Under the pieces are notes generated by a model that ran no database searches, was not told where the DNA came from, and worked only from the letters and a program-made list of their open reading frames with translations. DNA of 42,204 nucleotides from Actinomycetota bacterium (GTDB lineage Bacteria > Actinomycetota > Actinomycetes > S36-B12), in NCBI GenBank assembly GCA_947449035.1, contig CANFQC010000018.1, positions 1 to 42,204 of the forward strand. The letters run 5' to 3'. Made by a program: the position numbers and the translations under genes. Each line of letters opens with the position of its first letter. Within the stretch, counting starts at the first letter, position 1. Shown here piece by piece: positions 25,928 through 34,789 of this stretch.

Positions 25928-26292
25928 TGAGCGCGAATCGGGTTCCGTTCCGCGTACCCGACGACACACCGGTCTACGCAATTAGCGTGGCCGCATCCCT
26001 CGCCGGGCTGCATCCGCAGACCCTCCGTCAATACGACCGCCTGGGCCTGGTGTCGCCCACGCGGGTGGCCGGTCGCAACCGGCTCTATTCCGCGCAGGAC
26101 ATCACGCGACTGCGCGAGATCGCGGAGCTCTCCTCGGAGGGCCTGAGTCTCGAAGGAATCAAGCGCGTGCTGGTGCTGCAGGAGGAAGTTCTTCATCTGC
26201 GCGGCCGGCTCGCGGAGTTCCATCGCGAGAAGTCATCGACCTCACTGGTGGTCTGGCGACCAGATCGCCGAGCGCCGAGAACGAATTCTTAG
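25927..26292 (+). CDS. hspR: Heat-shock repressor HspR (MerR family)
   Basis: A 121-residue MerR-family regulator. The winged-helix domain shows VYAISVAASLAGLHPQTLRQYDRLGLVSPTR (about residues 16-46), then the wing motif GRNRLYSAQDITRLREI, and a short helical C-terminal part (LVLQEEVLHLRGRLAEFHRE) for dimerisation. It represses this operon through the HAIR element at 22176-22196. The ATG shares a base with the dnaJ stop, so it is coupled to dnaJ, and clpB follows after 17 bases. The whole chaperone set is thus under the control of its own fourth gene. Confidence 0.95.
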   Translation: MSANRVPFRVPDDTPVYAISVAASLAGLHPQTLRQYDRLGLVSPTRVAGRNRLYSAQDITRLREIAELSSEGLSLEGIKRVLVLQEEVLHLRGRLAEFHREKSSTSLVVWRPDRRAPRTNS

Positions 26293-26309
26293 AACAGAGG
26301 CAGGAAATC

Positions 26310-28883
26310 ATGGATATTCAATTCACCACCAAGAGCCAGGAAGCTCTGGGCGCAGCGGTTCGTATCGCGGCCTCGAAGGGCAACGCACAGGTTGATCCCG
26401 TGCACCTGCTCGATTCACTTCTTCAGCAGGGAGAGGGCATTGCCACCGCGCTGCTCGATGCCGTCGGTGCCAACGTCCCGGTGCTGACCCGCGAGGTGCG
26501 TGCCGAAGTCGATGCACTCCCGGCAGCCACTGGCAGCTCCGTTGTTGAACCGCGGGTCTCACAGCCACTGCACAAGGTGCTCACCGCGGCGAAGGATCTT
26601 GCTAACGAGCGTGGCGACGATTACGTCAGCACCGAGCACTTGCTCATCGGCCTGTCCAAGACCGGTGGAGTCGGTGTCACGGATCGCCTTGTCGATCAAG
26701 GTGCGACCCCGGTCGCACTCATGGATGCACTCACCAAGGTGCGCGGAAGCGCCCGCGTGACGAGTGCCGACCCGGAGCAGACCTTTCAGGCACTTGAGAA
26801 GTACGGCGTTGATCTGACCGCGCGTGCGCGTGAAGGCAAGATCGACCCCGTCATTGGCCGTGACGAGGAAGTTCGCCGCACCATCCAGGTGCTGTCGCGT
26901 CGCACCAAGAACAATCCGGTTCTCATCGGTGAGCCCGGTGTCGGTAAGACCGCTGTCGTCGAGGGCCTGGCCCGACGCATTGTCGAGGGCGATGTGCCCA
27001 CGTCACTGCAGGGCAAGACCCTCTACTCACTCGATCTCGGCGCGATGGTCGCCGGCGCGAAGTACCGCGGCGAGTTCGAGGAGCGCCTGAAGGCGGTTCT
27101 CGACGAGATCAAGGGCTCTGACGGCCAGATCATCACCTTTATCGATGAGTTGCACACCGTTGTCGGCGCAGGCGCCGGCGGCGAGGGTGCGATGGATGCC
27201 GGCAACATGCTCAAGCCAATGCTTGCCCGCGGTGAGCTGCGCATGATCGGCGCGACCACCCTCGACGAGTACCGCGAGTATGTCGAGAAGGATGCCGCTC
27301 TCGAGCGCCGTTTCCAGCAGGTGCTGGTCAACCAGCCGTCGGTGGAAGACACCATCTCGATCCTGCGCGGTATCAAGGAGAAGTACGAAGCCCACCACAA
27401 GGTCGTCATCTCCGATGGTGCACTGGTGGCTGCGGCGACCCTGTCGGATCGCTACATCACCTCGCGCTTCCTGCCGGATAAGGCCATTGACCTGATGGAC
27501 GAGTCGGCATCGCGTCTTCGCATGGAGATCGACTCCTCACCTGTCGAGATCGATGTGCTCCAGCGCCAGGTCGATCGACTCCGCATGGAGGAGATGGCGG
27601 TTGCCAAGGAGACCGACGATGCGTCGAAGGCACGTCTCGAGGCAATTCGCGTTGAGATCGCCGACAAGGACGAAGAGCTTCGCGGCCTTCGTGCACGTTG
27701 GGATGCAGAGAAGTCAGGCCTGGATCGCATCGGCGAACTGAAGGTTGCCATCGATGAACTGCGTGCAACCGCTGATCGTGCGCAACGTGCCGGTGACTTC
27801 GAGCAGGCCTCGCGCATCATCTACGCCGATCTGCCCGCTCTCGAGGCTGATCTCGAGAAGGTGACTGCCGAGACCAATAACCGCGCAGCCATGGTGAAGG
27901 AAGAAGTCACCGCCGATGACATCGCTGAGGTTGTCGCGGCCTGGACGGGTATTCCGGCCGGCCGACTGCTCGAGGGTGAAAGCCAGAAGCTGCTGCGGAT
28001 GGAAGAGGAACTCGGCAAGCGAGTCGTCGGCCAGCACGAAGCCGTGCGCGAGGTCAGCGATGCCGTGCGTCGTGCACGTGCAGGCATCTCCGATCCGAAT
28101 CGTCCGACCGGCTCCTTCTTGTTCCTCGGTCCGACCGGTGTGGGTAAGACCGAGCTCGCCAAGGCGCTCGCAGAGTTCTTGTTCGATGACGAGCGGGCAA
28201 TGATCCGCATCGACATGAGCGAGTACTCCGAGAAGCACGCCGTCTCACGCCTGGTCGGTGCTCCTCCCGGATATGTCGGTTACGAAGAGGGTGGTCAGCT
28301 CACCGAGGCTGTTCGTCGTCGTCCGTACTCCGTGGTTCTTCTGGACGAAGTCGAGAAGGCGCACCCGGAAGTCTTCGACATCTTGCTGCAGGTTCTCGAT
28401 GACGGTCGCCTGACCGACGGTCAGGGTCGCACTGTCGACTTCCGCAATGTCATCTTGATCTTGACCTCGAACACCGGTTCGCAGTACCTGATCGACATGA
28501 CGATCCCGTTCGAGGAGCGCAAGGAGCAGGCACTGGCACTCGTGCGCCAGCAGTTCCGACCGGAATTCCTGAATCGTCTCGATGGCATGGTGACCTTCGA
28601 GCCCCTCGATCACGCGGTGCTCACACGGGTTGCTGATATCCAGATCGATCAGTTGCAGTCACGCCTTGACGATCGCCGCATCACCCTTGATGTCAGCGAT
28701 GCTGCAAAGCGCTGGCTTGTTGATCGCGGTTTCGACCCGATTTACGGTGCTCGCCCGCTTCGCCGACTCGTGCAGACCGCCATCGGCGATCAGCTCGCGA
28801 AGGCAATTCTCAGCGGTGAGGTTCCTGACGGCAGCACGGTGCATGTCGATGCTGACGGAGAGCATCTGTCACTGAAGAGCTAG
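26310..28883 (+). CDS. clpB: Disaggregase ClpB (Hsp100)
   Basis: A full-length 857-residue ClpB. The N-terminal double ClpN repeat (residues 5-145) begins [15 protein letters not shown]+ domain 1 has Walker [10 protein letters not shown] (about 207) and Walker [10 protein letters not shown]. The middle coiled-coil domain spans about residues 410-525. AAA+ domain 2 has Walker [15 protein letters not shown] (about 607) and Walker [21 protein letters not shown]. It works with DnaK-DnaJ-GrpE to pull proteins from aggregates. It has the IGRDEE-type core and no ClpP-binding loop that I can see. In M. tuberculosis clpB lies apart from dnaK; here it is joined to hspR in the same operon. The ATG follows GAGGCAGGAA. 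Confidence 0.98.
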   Translation: MDIQFTTKSQEALGAAVRIAASKGNAQVDPVHLLDSLLQQGEGIATALLDAVGANVPVLTREVRAEVDALPAATGSSVVEPRVSQPLHKVLTAAKDLANERGDDYVSTEHLLIGLSKTGGVGVTDRLVDQGATPVALMDALTKVRGSARVTSADPEQTFQALEKYGVDLTARAREGKIDPVIGRDEEVRRTIQVLSRRTKNNPVLIGEPGVGKTAVVEGLARRIVEGDVPTSLQGKTLYSLDLGAMVAGAKYRGEFEERLKAVLDEIKGSDGQIITFIDELHTVVGAGAGGEGAMDAGNMLKPMLARGELRMIGATTLDEYREYVEKDAALERRFQQVLVNQPSVEDTISILRGIKEKYEAHHKVVISDGALVAAATLSDRYITSRFLPDKAIDLMDESASRLRMEIDSSPVEIDVLQRQVDRLRMEEMAVAKETDDASKARLEAIRVEIADKDEELRGLRARWDAEKSGLDRIGELKVAIDELRATADRAQRAGDFEQASRIIYADLPALEADLEKVTAETNNRAAMVKEEVTADDIAEVVAAWTGIPAGRLLEGESQKLLRMEEELGKRVVGQHEAVREVSDAVRRARAGISDPNRPTGSFLFLGPTGVGKTELAKALAEFLFDDERAMIRIDMSEYSEKHAVSRLVGAPPGYVGYEEGGQLTEAVRRRPYSVVLLDEVEKAHPEVFDILLQVLDDGRLTDGQGRTVDFRNVILILTSNTGSQYLIDMTIPFEERKEQALALVRQQFRPEFLNRLDGMVTFEPLDHAVLTRVADIQIDQLQSRLDDRRITLDVSDAAKRWLVDRGFDPIYGARPLRRLVQTAIGDQLAKAILSGEVPDGSTVHVDADGEHLSLKS

Positions 28884-29149
28884 GCATGACGCAGTGAAGG
28901 GCGCTGTCGTTGTCCCGATGCGTAGAGAGCGGTAACGATCTCGCGCGAGGTGACAGGGATGGCGCCCTTTGCTATTGCCTGATCCCGATACTCATCGGGA
29001 ATGTCGTAGTGATCGCCCTCGAAGCCGCGCTCGGGGATTCCGAGATCACGCGCGAAGGCATGCAGTTCGTCAACAGACGTGTCGCTGATCAGATGGCACC
29101 AGAGTCGATCATGAGCCGGCCAAATCGCGGTGTCGACCAGTATTGCCAT
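28880..29149 (-). CDS. DUF4031 family protein
   Basis: An 89-residue protein recognised as DUF4031 from AILVDTAIWPAHDRLWCHLISD, HAFARDLGIPERGFEGDHYD and DQAIAKGAIPVTSREIV. Members are widespread in actinobacteria, small and without known function. The start ATG overlaps the stop of the upstream aminotransferase as TGATG, so translation is coupled. The stop overlaps the end of clpB by four bases on the opposite strand, leaving no room for a terminator between the two. Confidence 0.88.
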   Translation of the reverse strand: MAILVDTAIWPAHDRLWCHLISDTSVDELHAFARDLGIPERGFEGDHYDIPDEYRDQAIAKGAIPVTSREIVTALYASGQRQRPSLRHA

Positions 29150-30324
29150 CAGGTGCTGAATCCGATGCGCAGTCGCTGCAGTGCTTCCTCGAGCACCGAG
29201 GGTCGCTTGCAGAACGCCCAGCGCACATACGGGCGACCAACGTCGGGGTTATCGCAGAAGACCTCGTGCGGAATAGCCACGACACCAGCCTTCTCCGGCA
29301 GATCGCGGCAGAACTGCAGGCCACTCTCGTAGCCGAGCGGACGAACATCGGTCGTGGCGAAGTACGTTCCCTGCGGGCGAATTACGCGCAGCCCGATCTC
29401 TTCCAGTCCATTGCACAGCAGATCGCGCTGGGCGCTTAGACCCATCCGGAACTCACGGAAGTACTCATCGGGCAGTCGAAGTCCGGCGGCAATTGCGTAC
29501 TGGAAAGGCCCTCCCGAGACATACGAGAGATGCTGGCGCACCACGCGAACTGCACCAATGAGATCTGCCGGTCCGCTGGCCCAGCCCACTTTCCAGCCGG
29601 TGAACGAGAACGACTTGCCTCCCGAGCCCACGGTGATGGTGCGCTCGAACATGCCGGGCAGGGTCGAGATCGGGATGTGCTGGTGATCGTCGAACCACAG
29701 ATGCTCGTATGCCTCGTCAGAGATCACGATGAGGTCATTGTCGATCGCGATTTTCGCAATGCCCTCGAGCTCGTGCCGAGTGAACACGATGCCGGTTGGG
29801 TTATGCGGAGAATTGATCAAGAGGACGCGGGTGCGGGGCGTGATTGCCGCACGCAGGGCATCGATGTCGGGTCGGTAGTCATCGCCGCCGAGCGGAACGC
29901 TGACGCGAGTTCCCCGCGCAAGCGAGATGCCGGCGGCATAGATGTCGAACCACGGCTCGAACATCACCACTTCATCACCCGGCTCGATGAGAGCGAGCAA
30001 TGCCGACTGCAGTGCCTCCGATGCCCCGGTCGTGACGACGACATCGGTGACCGGGTTCAGGTGAATGCCGTAGAAGCGCTCCTGATGGAAGGCGATGGCC
30101 TCGCGCAGTTCGGGCAAGCCATGAGCCGGTGGGTACTGATTGCCTCGACCTTCATCGATCGCGGTCTCAGCAATGACCTTGAGCTCTTGCGGACCATCGG
30201 TGTCGGGAAAGCCCTGGCCGAGGTTGATGGCGCCCACACGTGCAGCCAGCGCTGACATCTCCCCGAAGATTGAAGTCGAATGCTCGGCCATGCGCGGCAC
30301 CAGCAAGGGATCTCGACGACTCAT
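29149..30324 (-). CDS. dapC: Class I/II aminotransferase, N-succinyldiaminopimelate aminotransferase DapC-like
   Basis: A 391-residue PLP-dependent fold type I aminotransferase. The sequence follows M. tuberculosis Rv0858c (DapC) closely: AVNLGQGFPD-like INLGQGFPD, NQYPP, INSPHNPTG, ISDEAYEHL, the Lys-containing SGGKSFSFTGWKVGW, and C-terminal VRWAFCKR. The likely reaction is transamination of N-succinyl-2-amino-6-ketopimelate in lysine and peptidoglycan precursor synthesis. A related kynurenine or methionine aminotransferase role cannot be excluded. TAGCGT at 30331-30336, six bases before the ATG, indicates a leaderless mRNA. Start codons of this and the next gene are 30 bases apart and divergent. 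Confidence 0.85.
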   Translation of the reverse strand: MSRRDPLLVPRMAEHSTSIFGEMSALAARVGAINLGQGFPDTDGPQELKVIAETAIDEGRGNQYPPAHGLPELREAIAFHQERFYGIHLNPVTDVVVTTGASEALQSALLALIEPGDEVVMFEPWFDIYAAGISLARGTRVSVPLGGDDYRPDIDALRAAITPRTRVLLINSPHNPTGIVFTRHELEGIAKIAIDNDLIVISDEAYEHLWFDDHQHIPISTLPGMFERTITVGSGGKSFSFTGWKVGWASGPADLIGAVRVVRQHLSYVSGGPFQYAIAAGLRLPDEYFREFRMGLSAQRDLLCNGLEEIGLRVIRPQGTYFATTDVRPLGYESGLQFCRDLPEKAGVVAIPHEVFCDNPDVGRPYVRWAFCKRPSVLEEALQRLRIGFST

Positions 30325-30330
30325 GCCTTC

Positions 30331-30348
30331 ACGCTAGCAAGCCATAAT
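30331..30348. promoter_or_regulatory. Two head-to-head leaderless promoters, dapC and 30355 gene
   Basis: TAGCGT (minus strand, 30331-30336) lies six bases before the dapC ATG. CATAAT (plus strand, 30343-30348) lies six bases before GTG 30355. The -10 boxes are six bases apart, so the two polymerases cannot bind at the same time. Confidence 0.5.
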
Positions 30349-30354
30349 TGACTC

Positions 30355-31413
30355 GTGGACATTGTCGGGTCAGCGAGTGCGCCACTCCCGCAGATCGAGG
30401 CCCTCATCGACGAGGTGCTGGTGCCAGGCGCCGAGGTGGTCGATCAGTTCGGAGTCCAGCGGGTGGCACTGGATCACCTTGCCGACGCAGGCCTAGTGGG
30501 AACGCCTCTTCCCACAGCGGAGCAACGCGAGCTTTCAGAGTTGATTGCCCGCGCTGATGCCTCGACCTGGTTCTGCTGGTCTCAGCACCAGGCGCCGATG
30601 CAGATCCTGCGGAACTTCGCCGAGCTTGAGTCAGTTGCGCCGCGTGCTGCACTTCTTGACGACCTTGCCTCAGGTGAACAGCTCGCCGGTGTCGCCTTTG
30701 CCCACGTGCGTCGTCCGGGCGTTCCGAATCCGATCGCCACGCGTGTCGAAGGCGGTTGGCTGATCAACGGAACTTTGGACTGGGTCACGAGCTGGGATAT
30801 CGCCGATGTCGTCCTGGTGATGGTCGCGTCGGATTCCTCGTTCCTGTGCTTCTTCCTGACTGCAGGAGAAGTACCTTCTTTTCGCCCGGGTGTCGAGATA
30901 GGCGAGCCGCTTCACCTTCTTGCCATGGGCGGGACGCACACCCGCCCGGTGCGATTCGACTCCTGCTTTGTCTCTGACGATGAGGTCATGCCGATTCTTG
31001 ACGTGAATGCTTGGCGCAAGGCCGATGAGTCAAAGACGGCCAATGCCAACCCCGCGATGTTCGGTATCGCACGCGGGGCGATCAGTGAGCTCGACGATCT
31101 GGCGACACAGCGTGGTGATTCGCGGATGCGAGCGTTGGCATCGAAGCTTGCCGCAGAGTGCATCGACATCCGTGAGCGTGCCTATGCGGCGATTGATCAG
31201 GATCGGGATGTGGAACTTCGCCTTCAGCTTCGCGCTGAGGCCCTCGATCTCCTGATGCGTTCCTGCCTGGCCATCGTGACTGCACGTGCAGGCGCATCGA
31301 TGATGACGGGTACTGCAACCGAACGACGAGTTCGCGAGGCCCTGTTTATGCAGGTGCAGGCTCAGACCGCCGCAACTCGCGCAGCGATGCAGGATCTCGC
31401 TCTCGAGCGCTAG
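30355..31413 (+). CDS. Acyl-CoA dehydrogenase-fold flavoprotein, divergent
   Basis: A 352-residue protein with acyl-CoA dehydrogenase layout: N-terminal helical part (HLADAGLVGTPLP), middle beta domain (GVAFAHVRRPG, GGWLINGTLDWVTSWDIAD), and a C-terminal four-helix part ending TATERRVREALFMQVQAQTA. I cannot find the catalytic YEGT Glu of true acyl-CoA dehydrogenases. It is also shorter than the usual ~390 residues. It may be a non-dehydrogenase member of the fold, such as a flavin-dependent monooxygenase of the DszC/acyl-CoA-dehydrogenase-like type. GTG 30355 is preceded by CATAAT and six bases. It converges on the protease gene with two bases between stops. Confidence 0.8.
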   Translation: MDIVGSASAPLPQIEALIDEVLVPGAEVVDQFGVQRVALDHLADAGLVGTPLPTAEQRELSELIARADASTWFCWSQHQAPMQILRNFAELESVAPRAALLDDLASGEQLAGVAFAHVRRPGVPNPIATRVEGGWLINGTLDWVTSWDIADVVLVMVASDSSFLCFFLTAGEVPSFRPGVEIGEPLHLLAMGGTHTRPVRFDSCFVSDDEVMPILDVNAWRKADESKTANANPAMFGIARGAISELDDLATQRGDSRMRALASKLAAECIDIRERAYAAIDQDRDVELRLQLRAEALDLLMRSCLAIVTARAGASMMTGTATERRVREALFMQVQAQTAATRAAMQDLALER

Positions 31414-31414
31414 T

Positions 31415-32875
31415 TCACCGCTTGGCGAGAACGGCCTGCGGAGATGAATCTGCGGCACCAGCGGCATTCGCCATGCGGTGAACGCACGAGTACAGCACGG
31501 GTTTCAGCTTGGTCACGATCGCTACCCAATTCTTGACGGTGCCAACTCGTGCGGGGCCACCCGCAATCGGCGTGCATCGCACGACGTCACGCGTCACGGG
31601 AGATCCGCCGCGTTTGCTCTTGGCGACAATGAAGCCAGTCACGCCATTCTTCTGCGGGACGATCTTGGTGATTTCACCTGTTGTGGGAACCGGAAGCGGG
31701 GTTGCGCTCATGGGTGCCGACTCGGGCGAGACGCCTGCGATGTTGCTGCCCACGGCAGTGATCGAGTATGCAGTGCCGTTAGTCAGCCCGGTAATGATGC
31801 AGTGAGAATTGAGCCCATCCGGATGAGGAGAGCTGGTGCACTCCATTGCATTGCCGACAGCATCAACGGCGCGCGCGGTGAAGTCCGTCATGGCGGAGGT
31901 CGGCGCCGGGTCGGCAAAGGTGACGCGAAGTGCCCCGGAAAGGGTTCCGATGGAGATCACCGGTGCAGCGGGCGGCGCAGCCATCTGGATAGCACCTTGA
32001 TTGAGCAGGAAGTCGTACATCGCAGATACGCGGGTGTACACGCCCGGGTACTTGCTCGCGCACTCATCGCCCCAGCTCACGACACCGATAAGTCGTTCCG
32101 CACCTCCGAGTGCAGAGACGAGAGGGCCGCCCGAATCACCCTGGCACGAGTCAATAACCCGGCCGGCGGTATCCGCTGCGCCGGCGCAGAGCATCGTTGC
32201 TGCATCTGCGTCCGATGCGCCAAATCCCTTGAAGTTGACGCCATTCATCGCATACGTGCCGCGACCACCGCACATGTTGTCGGGGAAGATTGAAAGATTC
32301 GCAATCCGGAAGACGTCGGGAAACTCCTTCCCTCCTGCCTGCGTGGTGGTGTTGCCCCAGCCGCCTACCCGAACCGCGCCACCGCTGATCACATACGCCG
32401 GGGCCTCGACCGGGAAGAGTGGAGTGATGGTGCGCACGCCCTGGAGCGGAGAGCTCAAGGTGAGCACGGCGATGTCATTGCTTGACGAATCAATGTCGTA
32501 GTTCGGATGCACGCTCACTGAGACAACGGGGACGGGTGCGGTGAGCGGATTCTTCAGGCTCGGTCCGGCGACCACCTCGATATCGGCGGGGTCGGAAATC
32601 GTCTTGGTTGACTCATCGACCACGCAGTGCGCGGCGGTCACCACTTTGGTTGGCGTGACGAGGGCGCCACCGCAGAACTGTGCCTGAAAGGCCCCGCCGC
32701 GCGACATTCCGGAGGTATCGACCAGGGCTACGAGGTAAGGCATGTCTGTGGCGGCGGCCGGCGTGCCATTGATGACGCGCGGAGTGAGAGTTGCTGCCTG
32801 GCTCGGCGAGGCCATAGCGAGCCCGAGAGAGAGCATGCCGAGCACGGAGAATGCGGCGATCAGTCGGCGTCTCAT
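31415..32875 (-). CDS. Secreted trypsin-like serine protease with C-terminal Fn3-like region
   Basis: A 486-residue secreted protease of the S1 family. The signal peptide is MRRRLIAAFSVLGMLSLGLAMASPSQAA (cut after about residue 28). The activation site is TPR-VING, after Arg33. The catalytic triad is His83 (TAAHC), Asp134 (SNDIAVL) and Ser248 (GDSGGPL). Asp242 in DSCQGDSGG fits the trypsin S1 pocket, so cleavage after Arg or Lys is expected. Residues ~300-480 contain a fibronectin type III-like region (SAPAAPVISIGTLSG-like, GLTNGTAYSITAVGSN) and a further region with two Cys. TAATCT six bases before the ATG suggests a leaderless mRNA. It follows the hypothetical gene at 32964 on the same strand. 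Confidence 0.93.
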   Translation of the reverse strand: MRRRLIAAFSVLGMLSLGLAMASPSQAATLTPRVINGTPAAATDMPYLVALVDTSGMSRGGAFQAQFCGGALVTPTKVVTAAHCVVDESTKTISDPADIEVVAGPSLKNPLTAPVPVVSVSVHPNYDIDSSSNDIAVLTLSSPLQGVRTITPLFPVEAPAYVISGGAVRVGGWGNTTTQAGGKEFPDVFRIANLSIFPDNMCGGRGTYAMNGVNFKGFGASDADAATMLCAGAADTAGRVIDSCQGDSGGPLVSALGGAERLIGVVSWGDECASKYPGVYTRVSAMYDFLLNQGAIQMAAPPAAPVISIGTLSGALRVTFADPAPTSAMTDFTARAVDAVGNAMECTSSPHPDGLNSHCIITGLTNGTAYSITAVGSNIAGVSPESAPMSATPLPVPTTGEITKIVPQKNGVTGFIVAKSKRGGSPVTRDVVRCTPIAGGPARVGTVKNWVAIVTKLKPVLYSCVHRMANAAGAADSSPQAVLAKR

Positions 32876-32881
32876 ATCCCC

Positions 32882-32887
32882 AGATTA
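32882..32887 (-). promoter_or_regulatory. -10 box of leaderless protease mRNA
   Basis: TAATCT on the minus strand, followed by six bases and then the protease ATG at 32875. Confidence 0.5.
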
Positions 32888-32963
32888 CGTCGGCGGTAGG
32901 CAGCAAGTACCCGACCACCTGCGGTGATCGAACCTTTGACTGAAGTAAGGGTGGGTTAGTTCC

Positions 32964-33362
32964 CTACTGAAGGGCTGAGATCTCGGCAATTAGGTCACGC
33001 AAGCCCGTGACAGGGCCGGTCTCCCATCCTCGAAGCTCGGCCGTGCGGAGTTCGACCCCCGAGGAGCCGAGAACGTGAACCCGGGCATCGGGCCAGCCCT
33101 CGCTGACGGCGGGGTACTCAGGGTCGATGAGCACATAGGCCAGCACCTGACGTCGTGCCGCGCGCTGAGCCAGGGCGACAGCGGGCAGCAGCACGGCCTG
33201 GTCGCCAACCGCGATGACGATCAGGGGCGGGGTGGGGGCTAGTCGGGTGATCTCGGCGCAGACCCGAGCAGCCAAGGGTGCCTCCCCGGCCGGGGCCGTC
33301 ACCTGGGTGACCTTCAGCCCACCGAAGTCGGGAGCGTCCCCGAGCACCATCACGTCCGTCAC
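32964..33362 (-). CDS. Small hypothetical protein upstream of the protease
   Basis: About 132 residues, rich in Ala, Val and Pro. It has alpha/beta-type stretches, LIVIAVGDQAVLLPAVALAQRA and VLAYVLIDPEYP, which faintly recall a truncated alpha/beta hydrolase, but I cannot name a family. The predicted start is GTG 33362, because TATGCT (33370-33375) lies seven bases upstream. ATG 33374 is embedded in that box and would add four residues. Its 5' end is only 23 bases from the divergent pyrE start. Function unknown. Confidence 0.6.
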   Translation of the reverse strand: MTDVMVLGDAPDFGGLKVTQVTAPAGEAPLAARVCAEITRLAPTPPLIVIAVGDQAVLLPAVALAQRAARRQVLAYVLIDPEYPAVSEGWPDARVHVLGSSGVELRTAELRGWETGPVTGLRDLIAEISALQ

Positions 33363-33369
33363 GGCGCTG

Positions 33370-33379
33370 AGCATAGGGT
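33370..33379. promoter_or_regulatory. Overlapping divergent -10 boxes (32964-33362 gene and pyrE)
   Basis: TATGCT on the minus strand (33370-33375) and TAGGGT on the plus strand (33374-33379) overlap by two bases. TAGGGT is followed by six bases and the pyrE ATG. Only one of the two promoters can be occupied at a time. Confidence 0.5.
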
Positions 33380-33385
33380 TGGGAC

Positions 33386-33928
33386 ATGCCTAGTGACGCG
33401 TGGAATCAGCTTCGTGACCAGATCATCGAGAAGGCCGTCGTCCGCGGCAAGGTCATTCTCTCCAGCGGTCGGGAGGCCGATTACTACGTCGACCTGCGGC
33501 GCGTCACCCTCGATAGCGTGGCCGCACCGCTCATCGGCCAGGTCATGCGTGAACTGACCGCCGATCTCAACTTTGACGCGGTCGGCGGGCTCACCCTTGG
33601 CGCTGATCCGGTCGCCACCGCGATGATGCACGACGCCGCCCGCAACGGCGTTGCGCTCAATGCATTCGTGGTCCGCAAGTCAGAGAAGGCCCATGGACTA
33701 CAGCGCCGCATCGAGGGCCCCTCAGTCACCGGCAAGCGAGTGCTCGCAGTCGAAGACACCTCAACCACCGGCTCCTCAGTTCTCACGGCAGTTGATGCGC
33801 TCGCCGACGATGGCGCGACCACCGTTGCCTGCGCCGTGATCGTTGACCGCGGTGCTCGCGTGGCTGTCGAGGAGCGCGGCTTCGAGTACCGCGCCGCGTA
33901 TTCGCTTGCCGATCTCGGCCTGGAGTAG
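33386..33928 (+). CDS. pyrE: Orotate phosphoribosyltransferase
   Basis: The 180-residue enzyme joins orotate to PRPP to make orotidine 5'-phosphate in pyrimidine synthesis. The PRPP-binding motif is VLAVEDTSTTGSSVLTAVDAL (about residues 114-134). Upstream motifs GKVILSSGREADYYVDLRR and GLTLGADPVATAMM are typical of the family. Its ATG at 33386 lies six bases after TAGGGT. In M. tuberculosis it neighbours clpB, as it nearly does here. A stem-loop with a T run follows. Confidence 0.95.
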   Translation: MPSDAWNQLRDQIIEKAVVRGKVILSSGREADYYVDLRRVTLDSVAAPLIGQVMRELTADLNFDAVGGLTLGADPVATAMMHDAARNGVALNAFVVRKSEKAHGLQRRIEGPSVTGKRVLAVEDTSTTGSSVLTAVDALADDGATTVACAVIVDRGARVAVEERGFEYRAAYSLADLGLE

Positions 33929-33961
33929 CCCGAGGCTGAAGGATTCGGCCTAATGAACAGG

Positions 33962-33997
33962 GTTACCCGCGATTTCGGGTGTAACTGGTTCTTTTTC
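33962..33997 (+). terminator. Terminator downstream of pyrE
   Basis: GTTACCCG (33962-33969) pairs with CGGGTGTAAC (33976-33985) with a two-base bulge, and a T-rich run (TGGTTCTTTTTC) follows. It sits 34 bases after the pyrE stop. Confidence 0.7.
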
Positions 33998-34069
33998 AAT
34001 CTCCGCTTAGTCTTATGAGTAACCGCGTGAGCGGCGTGGAATTCTCAGAGCAGCAAGGGAGGTCATGAC

Positions 34070-34789
34070 ATGGCAGCTGAAGATGCTGACCTGACTCCTG
34101 CCGACGGCAAGCCGATCGGCCGTCGAATCGTGCTGGGCATGGCCGGAGTCGGCGCAGTCGCGGTCGTACTCGGCAAGCAGCTCACCAGCATGACGTCGAA
34201 TGCAGTGGGCGCCGTCGCTCCCCAAATCCAGAGTGTCATTCCGGCCACCGGCGGTTTCCGCATCTACACCGTCACCAATGGGTACCCGGAAATGACGACT
34301 GCGGCTTACCGACTGAAGATCACTTCGGGCGCGGATGTCACGACCCTTACCTTCGATGATCTCGCTGCGCTGCCGCAGACCTCGATGACGAAGGACTTCC
34401 AGTGTGTTACCGGTTGGCGAGTCGACAATGTCGCGTGGTCTGGCGTACTGCTGAGCGACATCATCGACAAGTTCGGCCTCTCCGCGAATGGCACGGCACT
34501 GAGCTTCACCTCCTTCGATGGTGCCTACACCGAGTCGCTGACTATGGAACAGGCAATGCGCCCTGACGTCCTGGTCGCAACCTCGATGCTCGGTGGCCCT
34601 ATTTCCCAGGAACATGGCGGTCCCGTGCGCCTGGTCGTGGCTCCCATGTATGCCTACAAGTCGATCAAGTGGCTTGATGGCATCGAGGCAACACCGACTG
34701 TCGAGCCCGGCTACTGGGAAGTACGCGGCTACGACGTTGATGCCTGGGTCGGCAAGTCGAACGGACGCAGCGATGCCCCAGTCGTCTGA
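34070..34789 (+). CDS. Sulfite-oxidase-like molybdopterin oxidoreductase
   Basis: A 239-residue molybdenum-cofactor protein of the sulfite oxidase/MsrP superfamily. The N-terminus has GRRIVLGMAGVGAVAVVLG (residues 17-35), a likely Tat signal (two Arg before a hydrophobic stretch), so it is exported folded or anchored. Cys112 in DFQCVTGWRVDN is the expected molybdenum ligand. Later blocks (AYTESLTMEQAM, LGGPISQEHGGPVRLVVAP, YKSIKWLDGIE) match the family. GGGAGG lies about nine bases before the ATG. Its last 17 bases overlap the membrane cytochrome gene, so they form an enzyme-cytochrome pair. The substrate is unknown; a sulfoxide or similar reductase is a reasonable guess. Confidence 0.88.
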   Translation: MAAEDADLTPADGKPIGRRIVLGMAGVGAVAVVLGKQLTSMTSNAVGAVAPQIQSVIPATGGFRIYTVTNGYPEMTTAAYRLKITSGADVTTLTFDDLAALPQTSMTKDFQCVTGWRVDNVAWSGVLLSDIIDKFGLSANGTALSFTSFDGAYTESLTMEQAMRPDVLVATSMLGGPISQEHGGPVRLVVAPMYAYKSIKWLDGIEATPTVEPGYWEVRGYDVDAWVGKSNGRSDAPVV

